The notes: generated by a model not told the origin, from the letters alone. Counted from the first letter of the stretch, positions 36,839-47,197 are shown. The stretch is DNA of 64,000 nucleotides from JAAFHB01 sp038236995 (GCA_038236995.1 JBBRZE010000018.1:6529-70528), one strand, 5' to 3'. Numbers and translations are program-made.

Positions 36839-39800
36839 TTAAAGTGAGAAATTAACACCTAAGGTAAAAGTTCGGGCCGGAACATAAACATTCGAGACAG
36901 TTCCACTAAAGTTTTGCTGATTATTCATCCCCTTTAAAGAGTTACCCAACCAAAGATTTTCGCCGCTGAAAAACACCCTTGCATTGGCAATAAATGCTTT
37001 GGCAGCAATTTTTTCAGGGATGTTGTAGGCCAGACTTATTTGTCTCAGATTAAAATAGGATGCATCGATCAGCCACCGGTCAGAACCTGCATTAATGTGT
37101 GCAGTCCAGGCTTCGTCTAATCTCGGAATAGTGGTGACATCACCGGCTTTCTGCCATCTGTTTAATGCGTCAACATGCAACCCAGAGCCATAACCAGGAG
37201 ACATCAGGGAAGCATAGTTTGTTTCATAAATCTTACCGCCAATCTGGTAAGTACACATAACTGTCAGTTCCAAACCTTTGTATGAAAACGTATTGCTTAC
37301 ACTTCCATAGACTTTTGGAATCGAGGAGTTCGAATAATGATATTTAGCCTTGTTTGCATTCATTGTAAGGGTATCAGCGCCATTAATCCGATAATCCTTA
37401 ATCCCTGCTGAGGCCGGATTTAGATCAAAAGCGGCTTTGTCGGCAGCATAGGATACCGGATTCGCTCTGTATAATGAATAACCATCTGCAGGATCAACAC
37501 CCGTCCATTCACGTAACCAGAAGTCGTACATGGAATGTCCTACCATTAATTTTTTGGTACCTGTTATGATTTCAGCTTGTGGCAGTTTAGTCACTTTATT
37601 TTTAAAGGTCGATGCATTTACAGTCATGTTCCATTTAAAATCTTTAAAATTGAGGATGTCGACACCCAATTGAGCTTCAATACCACGGTTATACATCGTC
37701 CCAATGTTTTTCATTACACTCTCAACCCCACTGGAAAGTGGTTGCGGAACTGAAAACAATAAATTGCTTGACTGACGATTATAAAACTCAATGCTTCCTG
37801 TTATTCTTTTAAAGAGTCCAAATTCAAGTGCCAAATCGAAACTGGCGTTTTTCTCCCAGGTAAGATTCGTATTTGCGAAAGTACTTTGAAGGAATCCGGA
37901 TTCAGCAGAGTTGTTCTGAATGCCGTAAAGTGCCTGCCATGCATATAATCCCACTTCATTATTCCCTGTTTCGCCGTAAGAAGTTCTGAATTTTAACAGA
38001 TCAATAAAGGTCATAGGTTTTATGAAATCCTCCTGATCGAGTCTCCATGCAGCACCTAATCCAAAGAAATTTCCCCAGCGACCATCGGGACTAAACCTTG
38101 AAGAGCCATCGCGGCGGAAAGAGGCTGAAGCAAAGTATTTCTCGTTGTAATTGTAATTTAACCTTGAAATATAACTTTCAATGCGGTCATTATTTGTATA
38201 CGAGGTTAGATCATTTGTAGTCGTAAAATTGACCAGTTCGTCGTTCCCGTCAACAATTAACCCTTGTCTGAAACCGTAGAAGTAGTTATACGTGTACTTA
38301 TAGCTTTCATGACCGATCATTGCATCAACATTGTGATTGCCGAATGATTTTGAATAGTTTAATAGCTGATTGAAATTTAAAGTGGTGGTGAGACTATTTG
38401 TTCTGGAACTGCGTCCTGCTGGAGCACCGTCACCGACAAATTTATTTTCAAAGCCTGAAGCATTATAGCTGCTTACATCGACTCCGACATTTGTGGACAA
38501 TTTCAGCTCTTTCAGAATATGAACTTCAGCGTAGGTTCTTGCACTTATTACATTGCGTTTAAATAGTCGGTTATTTAACTCAGTTTCAGCTACAATATGC
38601 CTTCCGGGATAACCGGCTCTTTGCGGAAGACCTGCAACGTTGGAATTTCCATAGTCGTAGATCTTATTTCCATTGCCGTCAAGGATAAAGGCTCCTGTAC
38701 TTTGATCATGTGCATAGACAGGATAGATGGGTGCTAAGTTTCTTGAGAAGAAAAATGGATTGACAAAACCTGTAGAACTTTCGTCATTTGCATAATTCGA
38801 TTTCGTCATATTGCCCGAAATACTTAACCCTGTCTTTAACCAGTCTTTAATTTTGGAATCCACGCTTACCCTGCCGGTAAAGCGTTCAAAGTCAGATTTG
38901 ATTAAAAAGCCCTGATCATTCAGATAACCAAGAGACAGATAGTACTGTGTTTTTTCAGTGCCACCGCTTAGTCCCATCGAATAATCGCCACGTTTACCAA
39001 TCCGTTGAAGCGGAGAAGCCCAATCCAGGTCATCGCCCCATAATAATTTAGCAGCCGGGTTCATCACCCCATCGGCCGATACGATTGCATTGGAGGCAAC
39101 GTTGAACGGATTATATCCAAGCTTGTCCTTGATGCCTGGCTGACCGGTCGTGAGGCCAGAAGCCTGTTGGCTCGCAGCAGCCGATGTCATTGGGCTGCTT
39201 GTACGATTAACCATTCCGTTTCTGTAATAATCCCACATTAAGGGATAATATTGAAAAGCATTCACACGTTCGTATTCAGGTAATCCTCTTTCGCTGATCC
39301 CCTGTGAAACCTTGAACTGAACTTTATCCTTGGCCGATTTTCCCTTTTTGGTGGTAATTAAAATAACACCATTAGCAGCACGGCTACCATATAGTGCAGT
39401 TGAAGAAGCATCCTTTAAAACAGATACACTTTCAACATCGTCCATATTTAAATTTGATATCGAGAGTGTGTATGGAGTGCCATCAACAACATACAATGGA
39501 TCGTTTGAAGCATTAATGGATCCAAAACCACGAATACGGATTTCAGGTGTGGATCCGGGTTGACCGTTTCCTGTAGTAACCTGAACTCCTGGCATGGAGC
39601 CTTCAATCGATTTTGAAATATTGGTTAATGGTCTGTTTGCCAGTTTAGCTGCTGAAATTGAAGCCGCCGAACCCGTAATTGATCCTTTTTTTGCGGTTCC
39701 GTATGCCACAACCACCACTTCATCAACGTCAACAGTTTGCGAGGTCAGCTTAATGCTGTAATTGTTTTTGTCTGTTAGCGGGACTTCTGCCGAGGTTAAA

Positions 39801-40033
39801 CCCACAAATGTAACAACCAATGCTTTCGCAGTAATAGGTGCTTTAAGGGTGAATTTTCCCTCCATATCGGTAATTGTACCAATCGTTGAGCCTTTAACGA
39901 CGACTGATGCCCCAGGAATAGAATTTCCATCCTCGGCAGAATTCACAGTACCCGAGATATCTCTGGTCTGCGATAAAACAACCTGCAATCCGATGAAACA
40001 AAGAAAGGCAAGTAACAGCGAAATTTTTTTCAT
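36839..40033 (-). CDS. SusC/RagA family TonB-linked outer-membrane receptor (operon 1)
   Basis: A 1064-residue TonB-dependent transporter. A signal peptide (to about SQ, residue 22) is followed by a carboxypeptidase-like domain (about 24-105; SGTVNSAEDGNSIPGASVVV), a plug (VVAYGTAKKGSITGS, RIRGFGSINASNDPLYVVDG) and a 22-stranded barrel ending in TLGVNFSL. It imports a ligand captured by its SusD partner, powered by TonB-ExbBD. The N-terminal 60 residues are almost the same as in the two other SusC proteins here. A promoter lies about 200 bases before the ATG. Confidence 0.95.
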   Translation of the reverse strand: MKKISLLLAFLCFIGLQVVLSQTRDISGTVNSAEDGNSIPGASVVVKGSTIGTITDMEGKFTLKAPITAKALVVTFVGLTSAEVPLTDKNNYSIKLTSQTVDVDEVVVVAYGTAKKGSITGSAASISAAKLANRPLTNISKSIEGSMPGVQVTTGNGQPGSTPEIRIRGFGSINASNDPLYVVDGTPYTLSISNLNMDDVESVSVLKDASSTALYGSRAANGVILITTKKGKSAKDKVQFKVSQGISERGLPEYERVNAFQYYPLMWDYYRNGMVNRTSSPMTSAAASQQASGLTTGQPGIKDKLGYNPFNVASNAIVSADGVMNPAAKLLWGDDLDWASPLQRIGKRGDYSMGLSGGTEKTQYYLSLGYLNDQGFLIKSDFERFTGRVSVDSKIKDWLKTGLSISGNMTKSNYANDESSTGFVNPFFFSRNLAPIYPVYAHDQSTGAFILDGNGNKIYDYGNSNVAGLPQRAGYPGRHIVAETELNNRLFKRNVISARTYAEVHILKELKLSTNVGVDVSSYNASGFENKFVGDGAPAGRSSRTNSLTTTLNFNQLLNYSKSFGNHNVDAMIGHESYKYTYNYFYGFRQGLIVDGNDELVNFTTTNDLTSYTNNDRIESYISRLNYNYNEKYFASASFRRDGSSRFSPDGRWGNFFGLGAAWRLDQEDFIKPMTFIDLLKFRTSYGETGNNEVGLYAWQALYGIQNNSAESGFLQSTFANTNLTWEKNASFDLALEFGLFKRITGSIEFYNRQSSNLLFSVPQPLSSGVESVMKNIGTMYNRGIEAQLGVDILNFKDFKWNMTVNASTFKNKVTKLPQAEIITGTKKLMVGHSMYDFWLREWTGVDPADGYSLYRANPVSYAADKAAFDLNPASAGIKDYRINGADTLTMNANKAKYHYSNSSIPKVYGSVSNTFSYKGLELTVMCTYQIGGKIYETNYASLMSPGYGSGLHVDALNRWQKAGDVTTIPRLDEAWTAHINAGSDRWLIDASYFNLRQISLAYNIPEKIAAKAFIANARVFFSGENLWLGNSLKGMNNQQNFSGTVSNVYVPARTFTLGVNFSL

Positions 40034-40241
40034 AGACTAAAAATTAAAAATAAACAATACGAATCTTCAAACATTTTTAAAACTCCAAAAAACAAGAAAT
40101 ATCGCTCAATTGCAGAAAATAGCCAGAAGGAAAGGTGAAAACCTGGTTTTATATGCAAAATTGATTGAAAAAACATTGAAATTGACTCCCTGCACTAATA
40201 ATTAAGGGGGTACTTGAAATGTTAAAATGTGTTATTTAGTG

Positions 40242-40272
40242 CAAATATATTCTTTCGTACTTATATTCCAAA
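40242..40272 (-). promoter_or_regulatory. Bacteroidota-type promoter of SusC operon 1
   Basis: On the minus strand TTTG (40269-40272) is separated by exactly 19 bases from TATATTTG (40242-40249), the -33/-7 pattern of the primary sigma factor of the phylum. Predicted leader of about 200 nt. Confidence 0.75.
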
Positions 40273-40642
40273 TTCACTTTCGTTGGTTGCTGTGTAAAAA
40301 GCAGGGTAAAGAATGATAAAAATCATATAAATTTCTAAGAGCCAATGTTTGTAATTCAAATTGTATTTGTTGTTCAGACCTTTATGGCTTTAAACATGAA
40401 TTTTAAAAAACAAATAAGAATAATTCTAAATTATATTGTGTTAATTTAACGTTTAATTAGTGGTATCTGAATGTATCATATACGCCTGTTTTAAAGGTAG
40501 TTTTATATGCCAAAAACTTATGTTTTTATTGCATAAGATCAATGCAGGATGCTGAAATGATAGATTCAGCACCTGGATTCGAATTTGGGATATTGAAATA
40601 TCAAATATTTAATGAGCTAATGATGTTAAGATGCAGGAAAAT
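40273..40642. other. AT-rich spacer upstream of the SusC operon 1 promoter
   Basis: About 370 bp between the promoter of SusC operon 1 and the first minisatellite. No frame with protein-like content and no strong hairpin were seen. Confidence 0.45.
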
Positions 40643-40875
40643 CAGATTGAAGTACCGCGAAACGAATTTCATCTGACGCGGTGTCAGATTGAGGTGCCTC
40701 GGAACGTATTTCATTTGCCGCGTTGTCAAATTGATGTACCGCGGAACGCATTTCTCCGGCAGCGTTATCAAATTGATGTGCCGCGTAACGTATTTCACCT
40801 GCCGCGTTGTCACATGGAGGAACTGCGGAATAGATTTCATCTGACGGTGTCAGATTTACCTCCCGATTTACCAAA
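40643..40875. repeat. minisatellite A: 42-bp tandem repeat, about 5.5 copies
   Basis: Four 42-base units start at 40643, 40685, 40727 and 40769. A shortened fifth (40 bases) starts at 40811 and a partial sixth at 40851. Each unit contains the core CCGCG twice, about 21 bases apart, so the unit is itself a diverged 21-base dimer. Because 42 is a multiple of three, frames stay open on both strands (a 14-residue repeat such as QIDVPRNVFHLPRC on plus). No strand is favoured as coding. It abuts minisatellite B without a gap. Confidence 0.9.
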
Positions 40876-41200
40876 GTAATGCCCAGTACGACCTAAGTAA
40901 TGCCTAGTACGATATTAGTAATGGCTAGTACGACCTTCGGAACGGCCAGTACGACCTTCGGAACGGCCAGTACGACCTTCGTAATGCCCAGTACGACCTT
41001 CGTAATGCCCAGTACGACCTTCGTAATGCCCAGTACGACCTTCGGAACGGCCAGTACGACCTTCAGAACGGCCAGTACGACATTAGTAATGCTCAGTACG
41101 ACCTTCGGAACGGCCAGTACGACTTTCGGAACGGCCAGTACGACTTTCGGAATGACCAGTATGACATTAGTAATGGCTAGTACGATCTTTGGAATGCTAA
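40876..41200. repeat. minisatellite B: 21-bp tandem repeat, 15 copies plus a partial
   Basis: Fifteen uninterrupted 21-base units run from 40876 to 41190, followed by a decaying sixteenth. Two unit types alternate in blocks: GTAATGCCCAGTACGACC and GGAACGGCCAGTACGACC, each followed by TTC, TTA or CTAA-like ends; the CAGTACGA core is nearly constant. A frame is open right through on both strands (heptads such as TASTTFG on plus, VVLAVPK on minus). No spacers are present, so this is not a CRISPR array. It sits between two sus operons. Confidence 0.93.
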
Positions 41201-41410
41201 GGATTTTCAATCATTTATTGTCGTATCAGTCATGCTTGCATGACTTAAATCTGTTTTAAATCTGTCCAAATATCATCTATTATTATCCGCTTAATCCGAA
41301 AAGTCTGCGTTCTGTTTTTTTGAATTAATGCGACATTATATTCTTGTTATTACTTAAGATCACCTGTTTGGATTTAGATTCGTGGAGACAGCAATGATAA
41401 TATTAAAAGG

Positions 41411-41446
41411 AAAAGAGCAGTCTCAAAAAATGAGGCTGCCCTTTTT
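41411..41446 (-). terminator. terminator of the second sus operon
   Basis: On the minus strand GGCAGCCTCA and TGAGACTGCT form a stem around a T loop, followed by CTTTTCC. It lies about 40 bases after the stop of the lipoprotein gene. The stretch 41201-41410 shows no gene. Confidence 0.7.
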
Positions 41447-41487
41447 ATATTACTAAATAACAGTTTCTAGAGTATCACCAAGGTTAA

Positions 41488-42312
41488 TTAGTTCTTAGTC
41501 AGTGTAAATTTTTGGTTTGACCCAAATACACCTTCATCAACTGAAATATCGAAGTTCATCTCATAGGTTCCATTGCAAGTATTCAATACGCCAGTTCCTT
41601 CATAGGCTATATTATGGTAATCACTTGTTGCTCCCCATCCCAAAGTCGATGTTGCAAGGACCGTCTTAACTGCAGTTACTGAATAATCAAGTGGGTTTAT
41701 GACCATTTTAAGCGGTCCCTTGTCTTCATCAAGTCCGTCTATAGCTTCCAATCCGGCAACATAAACAATAAATTCATTTGTCGGGTCAGCGGTAATTGTA
41801 ACATCTCCTTCAGATGCCCAGTCTGCACTAACGCTGTGGTAACTTCCTATAATCTGATTGCGGAAATACGGACAAACAACACCTGCGTTGAATAACGCAC
41901 TTGTCTGATAGACTTTTCCATTGGTTGTAGTCCAGATTTCAACGTTAAGTATATCGCCTAAAACAATATTGTCAATTCCGATATTAAGCTTTGTTGCAGC
42001 TTCTTTTAGCGAAATTTTTACTGTTTGAGGAAAAGTAGTTATCGTTGAAAAATCTACTCGTTGCAATTTTCCATTTAGCGAAACTTTAACAATTGCATTG
42101 GTGAGTAAGGTTTTATCCGCAACATCCACTTTGAATTCGATGAATGTATTTTGTGGGTCATTCGAATCAAATACTGCCGGGCTCAAATTGGAAATCAACG
42201 GTACTACTGCTACTCCCCGTTGTTCGACCAGGTTTAAGTTTGTATTCTCGCATCCTCCAACTATTAGTAAGATTAATGCGACAAAAATTATATTTATATT
42301 GAAACGTTTCAT
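41488..42312 (-). CDS. lipoprotein of unknown function in sus operon 2
   Basis: A 274-residue lipoprotein (lipobox VGGC, C21), third and last gene of the second sus operon and 24 bp after SusD. It is beta-rich; the N-terminal half looks like an immunoglobulin-type domain, and the C-terminal half (CPYFRNQIIGSYHSVSADWA to NCNGTYEMNFDIS) resembles the small beta-barrel domains seen at the end of other SusE/DUF1735-type lipoproteins. It probably sits on the cell surface beside the SusCD pair and may bind the same substrate. I do not recognise a named family with certainty. Confidence 0.7.
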   Translation of the reverse strand: MKRFNINIIFVALILLIVGGCENTNLNLVEQRGVAVVPLISNLSPAVFDSNDPQNTFIEFKVDVADKTLLTNAIVKVSLNGKLQRVDFSTITTFPQTVKISLKEAATKLNIGIDNIVLGDILNVEIWTTTNGKVYQTSALFNAGVVCPYFRNQIIGSYHSVSADWASEGDVTITADPTNEFIVYVAGLEAIDGLDEDKGPLKMVINPLDYSVTAVKTVLATSTLGWGATSDYHNIAYEGTGVLNTCNGTYEMNFDISVDEGVFGSNQKFTLTKN

Positions 42313-42336
42313 ATTTCTTCTTTTTAAATAATTAAA

Positions 42337-43788
42337 CTAGTTAGAACCGCCAGCCCACCAAACATTTGCAGTATAAACGTAACTTCCATCACCGTAAGCT
42401 TCACGAACATTAACATTGGTCGTAACGTCCTCTGATCCGTAAGTAAAACGCAAAGGGAACTTATTACTATTTAAAGGATTACTCAGTTGAATGAAGTCAC
42501 CTTCTCCCATCGCTTTTAGTCTGCGGATATCATTATAAGCTTCGACTGCTTCCTCTTCAAAGAAGGCAATATATTTCTGCATCATAATCTCATTTATAGC
42601 AGACGCTTGAGTTGTAAGTTTTTGAGCAACTTCATCATCGAAGTAAGTTTCTGCTTTCGTGCCCGAAACTTTGACATTTACTTTGGCACAAGCTGCAACA
42701 ATACCTTTTTTCAATGCCGCAGATGCATTTACCAAATCATTTTTACGGGCATAAGCCTCAGCTTTCAAAAATTCTATTTCGTGATAACTTAATAAATAAG
42801 TAGGGGCTGTAGTAGTACTAAGTCCGGAAATTCCATAAAGACCTTGTGATTGTGAAGGCGCACCATTTGGAGCCAAAACAAGCTCGCCACCAGCAGCAGC
42901 AGGTTTAAAGTATATCGTATCACGTGGATCACTTCTGGATACTAATTTATTATAAAAGCTTTTACTGGCTCCAAAATAATTTCTGTCCTTTAAGAACTGA
43001 TAAAATGGACTAGTGGAGGTGCCGCCGTTATATTTAAACTGACATTGTTCGGTGCTACTTGTAAAAGAGCTGTTTGCAAAAGCTATAACTGCGTCATAAT
43101 CTGGTTTTATTTTTGATAGCCTCATCGTATACCGGGCTTTTAATCCATTCGCAAATTTGACCCAGCCTGCAGCATTGCCAGCATATAAAAAGTCCTGGGT
43201 ACCAATGGAAGGGAACGTTGATACTTTGGCCAGATTTGTCGTTGCACTTTCCAGGTATTTAAATATTTCAGCATAAATGGTTTCCTGAGAATCTATTTTT
43301 GGCGTATAGATGATACCCGGTTGCAAAGCCTCTTTCCATGGTACATCTCCATAAACATCTGTCAAAATAGCCAGATTATAAGCTGTAAGCGTCTGCGCCA
43401 TTCCAAGTGTATGATAATTTCCAGCTTCAGAACCACCTTCTGAGCATTTCTCGATTATTGATTTGAGATTTAACAGATTCTGGTAAATTGAATTCCATGA
43501 ATTATTGTACGTTGTACTACTCGTGGGTTCATTTGCTCTGATTTCAGCATTATACATTTGACCATAAATGCCAACATTGTACTCGATGTAGCAGGAAGAG
43601 TAAAATGCCAGGTCACTTCCGGTAACGTTAAAGGCTGAACTAGTCATCGCATCAGTTATGGTCAGTCTTGATGATACGTCTGTTGGATTATTCACATTCT
43701 TATTAATACCATCCATGATATCTTCAGAACATGAATATACCATACCAGCACTAAGTGCGATCATTAATATGTTTGTATATCTTTTCAT
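42337..43788 (-). CDS. SusD/RagB family lipoprotein (operon 2), SusD-like_2 type
   Basis: A 483-residue surface lipoprotein (Cys about residue 20 in MVYSCSEDI). It has the SusD-like_2 features: GINKNVNNPTDVSSRLTI near the start, LTAYNLAILTDVYGDVPWKE in the helical core and EINEIMMQKYIAFFEEEAVE-type helices near the end. The family partners SusC and closes the pore over the bound ligand. It follows SusC by 19 bp. It is more similar to the SusD of operon 3 than to that of operon 1. Confidence 0.92.
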   Translation of the reverse strand: MKRYTNILMIALSAGMVYSCSEDIMDGINKNVNNPTDVSSRLTITDAMTSSAFNVTGSDLAFYSSCYIEYNVGIYGQMYNAEIRANEPTSSTTYNNSWNSIYQNLLNLKSIIEKCSEGGSEAGNYHTLGMAQTLTAYNLAILTDVYGDVPWKEALQPGIIYTPKIDSQETIYAEIFKYLESATTNLAKVSTFPSIGTQDFLYAGNAAGWVKFANGLKARYTMRLSKIKPDYDAVIAFANSSFTSSTEQCQFKYNGGTSTSPFYQFLKDRNYFGASKSFYNKLVSRSDPRDTIYFKPAAAGGELVLAPNGAPSQSQGLYGISGLSTTTAPTYLLSYHEIEFLKAEAYARKNDLVNASAALKKGIVAACAKVNVKVSGTKAETYFDDEVAQKLTTQASAINEIMMQKYIAFFEEEAVEAYNDIRRLKAMGEGDFIQLSNPLNSNKFPLRFTYGSEDVTTNVNVREAYGDGSYVYTANVWWAGGSN

Positions 43789-43807
43789 GTTTTATATTTT
43801 TTTTTGA

Positions 43808-46800
43808 TTAGAATTTCACCTCTATTCCAAAACCATAACTTGTTGTCTGAGGAAGCGAAAAACGCTCGAATCCTCCAGCCATATTATTATTCCCCTGAGA
43901 ACTTTCAGGATCCAAATTTGGTAGTTCTGTCCATAGTAAAATGTTTCTTGCAAAAGTTGAAACAGAAACTTCAAGTTTAGGAATCAATTTTTTGGGAACA
44001 AGATATTTTAGTGAAAGCTCCCTTAGTTTTACAAATGAATTTCCATAGATGTAAAATTCGTCGATATTACCCAAAACATCTGAAAAGAGCGTTTGTACAG
44101 CTCTGGCATCACCAGGTCCGCCACGAACAATGTCGTTGGGAGTACCATCAGCCTTGAACCCCTTATAGATGAAAGTTGATTCGCGATCTTCAGTCCGCTG
44201 CGACATCCCATATAAATCTAACAAACCATTCGAACCGGAATACATATGGCCACCGTTTTTCCATTCAAAAACAGCACCAAGAGAAAGGTTTTTGTATGTG
44301 AACGTGGAATTTAGGCCCATGATGAAATCGGGAGAAATAGAACCAAGTACTCCTGGTTCACCTGCCATTGGCATACCATAATCGGTAGCATTGGGGTCTT
44401 CGTTCACCAGGATTTGTCCCTTGTCATTCTTTTTGTATTGAGCACCGTAAAGAACCGGGTAATTGGCTCCGATTCCTGCTCTTACTTGTGGAGACACAAA
44501 TCCTCCAAGGAAGATACTTTCAACGCCTGGAGCAAGTTCATCTACAACATTGTCGAATTTTGAGAAGTTTAAGTTCACATCCCATTTGAAGTTTTTGGTT
44601 GCAATTGGAATGATGTAAAGAACAACTTCATGACCGTTTGTATGTACTTTTCCACCGTTCATCATCAAGCTACTGGCACCTGTAGAACCTGCCAAAGGAA
44701 CTGAGAAAATCTGGTCGATCACATTTTGCCTTGAATAAGTATAATCGATTCCAAAACGGTTATGGAACATTTTCAGACTAACTCCAATTTCGTAAGATTT
44801 TGTGTTCTGAGGTTTGAGTGCAGGATCGTATAATGTATTATTCGGAATATAAGAATTCACGCCACCAAGTGGGTAAGAGATGGGGGTTCCTGTCCAGAAC
44901 CCGCCTCCATATGCAGGTTTCACATAGTAATTTGCCAGATAGTCTCCTGCCTGACCAACTTCTGCATAAGAACCTCTGATCTGGGCAAAACTTACCCAGT
45001 TAAGATTCTTTATAAATTCAAGTTCGGAAGCCACAAAACCTAAAGAAACAGAAGGGTAGAAGAAGGATCTGTTACCACGAGGCATCGTCGATGCAATATC
45101 GTTACGTCCCGTAGCATTCAGGAACAACATTTCTTTCCATGACAATGACATACTGGAGAAAAAACCCACTGTGCGTTTTTTGTACTGAGCTTCTGTTGAA
45201 GTTACTGTATTGGCATTGTCAATATGGTTCCATCCGCCAAAATTGAATTTTTCGCCATATTGATCGTATGTTTTCGACCTGTTATGATTTAATTCATTAC
45301 CTAAAATGACATTAAATTTAAGATCGCTGTTTATTTTCCAGTCGTAGTTTGCTGTCAGCAACGAATTGTATGTCATATCGGTGATCCCGTAATTATCAAT
45401 AGTTCCGGTGCCACCTTTACTTCCAAATCCAAAAATGTCCTGATAGTGGGTCGTATATGAATCCATACCTAACTGATATTTAATCGTTAAGTCCATATTT
45501 TCAGCGAGGGGTGTAGCATACTGCAGATAACCATTTCCAAAAAATCGGTTGGTTTCCTCGTTAAAGGTGTTGTTTTTTGCAATCCAATATGGATTATCGA
45601 ATGTAAGCGAGCGATAATATATTTGCGAATAGGGGTCGCCAGGAACATTTGATGGAATTCCTTTCAGGTTATAGCTCGATGGAGCTGCGAGTACGCCGGC
45701 AAGCGAACCATCATTTGCACCGGTCAATTTATCTATTTTGGTATTGATATAATTCGCAGTAAAACCAACAGAAAAATTGTCATTCAATTTTCGGTCTGCA
45801 GAAGCTTTTGCATTCCAACGTTGCATTCCCGTATTTAGTGCGATACCTTTCTGATCGGTATAGCCTATTCCAATTGCGAAATTTCCTTTTGCCTCTGCCT
45901 GACTTACATTAACACCTGTGGTTGAAGTAACCCCAGTTTCATAATAATCGTTCCAGTTGTTATATACCTGAGGTGTTACCCACGGATCAAGACCGGCTTT
46001 TTCGAGCTGAGGTACTTTATACAAACCTGTATGACCATTTGCATTTCCACCATAGGTGGCATCATTTGGTAATTCAGAGATTTTTGGTCCCCATGACATA
46101 GAGGATGCTGTATTTTTATCATAAATTCCTCCTGATCCCTGAGCCCATGTTGTTTGAAAGTCCGGTGTACGTGAAACCTGATCGAAACTTGTGGTCTGGG
46201 ATAAGCTTACAACTGCTTTGCCTTTTGGCCCACCTTTACCGCTTTTTGTGGTAATAATTATTACTCCATTAGAAGCTCTAAGTCCGTATAATGCTGCCGC
46301 TGCCTGACCTTTCAAAACGTTGACGCTTTCAATATCACTTGGATTTATATCCAGCGCCCTGTTCGAAATATCTGCACCGGTAACACTATTCCCGGTATTA
46401 AAAGAAGAGTTACTTTCAATTGGCATTCCATCAATAACGTATAATGGTGTGTTATTTCCAGTAAATGATCTGGAGCCCCTGATAAGGATCTGTGACGAAG
46501 CCCCTGGCATTCCGCTTGATAGTTTAATATCGATACCTGCCACTTTACCCTGAAGCGCTTTCGCAAGATCCGAAGTTCCGGTTTTCATTAAATCCTCGGA
46601 TTTTACGTCCTGAACTGAATAGCCGAGTGATTTTTTATCACGGGTAATTCCTAAAGCAGTAACTACAACTTCATTCACCGAAATATTTTCAGATTTCAGT
46701 TTGATCGCATAAATAGTTGATCCGGTAATGGGTATTTCAACCGAAACCATTCCTACGAATGAGATCGTCAGTGTTTGGGCACTTGGAGAAACTTTTAAAG

Positions 46801-46984
46801 TAAACTTCCCGTCCGTATCCGTGACCGTTCCGAGTGTTGTCCCCTTAATAACGACCGAGGCTCCGGGAATAGAACTTCCATCATCGGCTGAAGTCACAGT
46901 TCCCGAAATGTCCCTGGTCTGTGCTAATACAACCTGCAACCCGATAAACCCGAGGAATGCAAGTAACAGCGAAATTTTCTTCAT
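43808..46984 (-). CDS. SusC/RagA family TonB-linked outer-membrane receptor (operon 2)
   Basis: A TonB-dependent receptor of 1058 residues counted from the ATG at 46984, which gives the same N-terminus (MKKISLLLAFLGFIGLQVV) as the other two SusC proteins. Two further Met codons lie upstream (46990 and 47035) and are less likely starts. Signal peptide, carboxypeptidase-like domain (SGTVTSADDGSSIPGASVVI), plug (RGSRSFTGNNTPLYVIDG) and barrel ending in SYGFGIEVKF are complete. It heads an operon with SusD and a lipoprotein. Confidence 0.95.
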   Translation of the reverse strand: MKKISLLLAFLGFIGLQVVLAQTRDISGTVTSADDGSSIPGASVVIKGTTLGTVTDTDGKFTLKVSPSAQTLTISFVGMVSVEIPITGSTIYAIKLKSENISVNEVVVTALGITRDKKSLGYSVQDVKSEDLMKTGTSDLAKALQGKVAGIDIKLSSGMPGASSQILIRGSRSFTGNNTPLYVIDGMPIESNSSFNTGNSVTGADISNRALDINPSDIESVNVLKGQAAAALYGLRASNGVIIITTKSGKGGPKGKAVVSLSQTTSFDQVSRTPDFQTTWAQGSGGIYDKNTASSMSWGPKISELPNDATYGGNANGHTGLYKVPQLEKAGLDPWVTPQVYNNWNDYYETGVTSTTGVNVSQAEAKGNFAIGIGYTDQKGIALNTGMQRWNAKASADRKLNDNFSVGFTANYINTKIDKLTGANDGSLAGVLAAPSSYNLKGIPSNVPGDPYSQIYYRSLTFDNPYWIAKNNTFNEETNRFFGNGYLQYATPLAENMDLTIKYQLGMDSYTTHYQDIFGFGSKGGTGTIDNYGITDMTYNSLLTANYDWKINSDLKFNVILGNELNHNRSKTYDQYGEKFNFGGWNHIDNANTVTSTEAQYKKRTVGFFSSMSLSWKEMLFLNATGRNDIASTMPRGNRSFFYPSVSLGFVASELEFIKNLNWVSFAQIRGSYAEVGQAGDYLANYYVKPAYGGGFWTGTPISYPLGGVNSYIPNNTLYDPALKPQNTKSYEIGVSLKMFHNRFGIDYTYSRQNVIDQIFSVPLAGSTGASSLMMNGGKVHTNGHEVVLYIIPIATKNFKWDVNLNFSKFDNVVDELAPGVESIFLGGFVSPQVRAGIGANYPVLYGAQYKKNDKGQILVNEDPNATDYGMPMAGEPGVLGSISPDFIMGLNSTFTYKNLSLGAVFEWKNGGHMYSGSNGLLDLYGMSQRTEDRESTFIYKGFKADGTPNDIVRGGPGDARAVQTLFSDVLGNIDEFYIYGNSFVKLRELSLKYLVPKKLIPKLEVSVSTFARNILLWTELPNLDPESSQGNNNMAGGFERFSLPQTTSYGFGIEVKF

Positions 46985-47189
46985 AGACATAAAATTATTG
47001 TTTAAATAAAAAATTAAAAACAATTCACATTCCAAAATCTTAAAAAAACAAAATCATCTCCCTTTAAAAGGAAATGACTGGATGACATAAATTAGTGTCA
47101 ACAACGCTTGTTTTGCTTTTGAATCAATACTTTTTTCTGTTTCCAAACTATTAATTGGAAAACAGAAAGTTAAAATGTGTTACTACTTG

Positions 47190-47197
47190 CAAATATA
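47190..47197 (-). promoter_or_regulatory. -7 promoter element of SusC operon 2
   Basis: TATATTTG on the minus strand, followed by CAAGTAGTAACACATTTTAA, which closely matches the start of the leader in operon 1. No TTTG is seen at -33. It lies about 205 bases before the SusC ATG. Confidence 0.65.

Noticed and set aside
40601..40874. Minus-strand and plus-strand open frames across the 42-bp array
   Set aside because: The repeat length is a multiple of three, so all these frames are open by construction; no start signal or codon bias favours one. I list the array as a repeat only.
40876..41200. CRISPR-like array
   Set aside because: Units are contiguous without unique spacers, and no cas gene is present in the window.
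40893..41259. Frames of 105-119 codons over the 21-bp array on both strands
   Set aside because: Same cause: a 21-bp repeat keeps any stop-free frame open on both strands. Not enough evidence for a protein.
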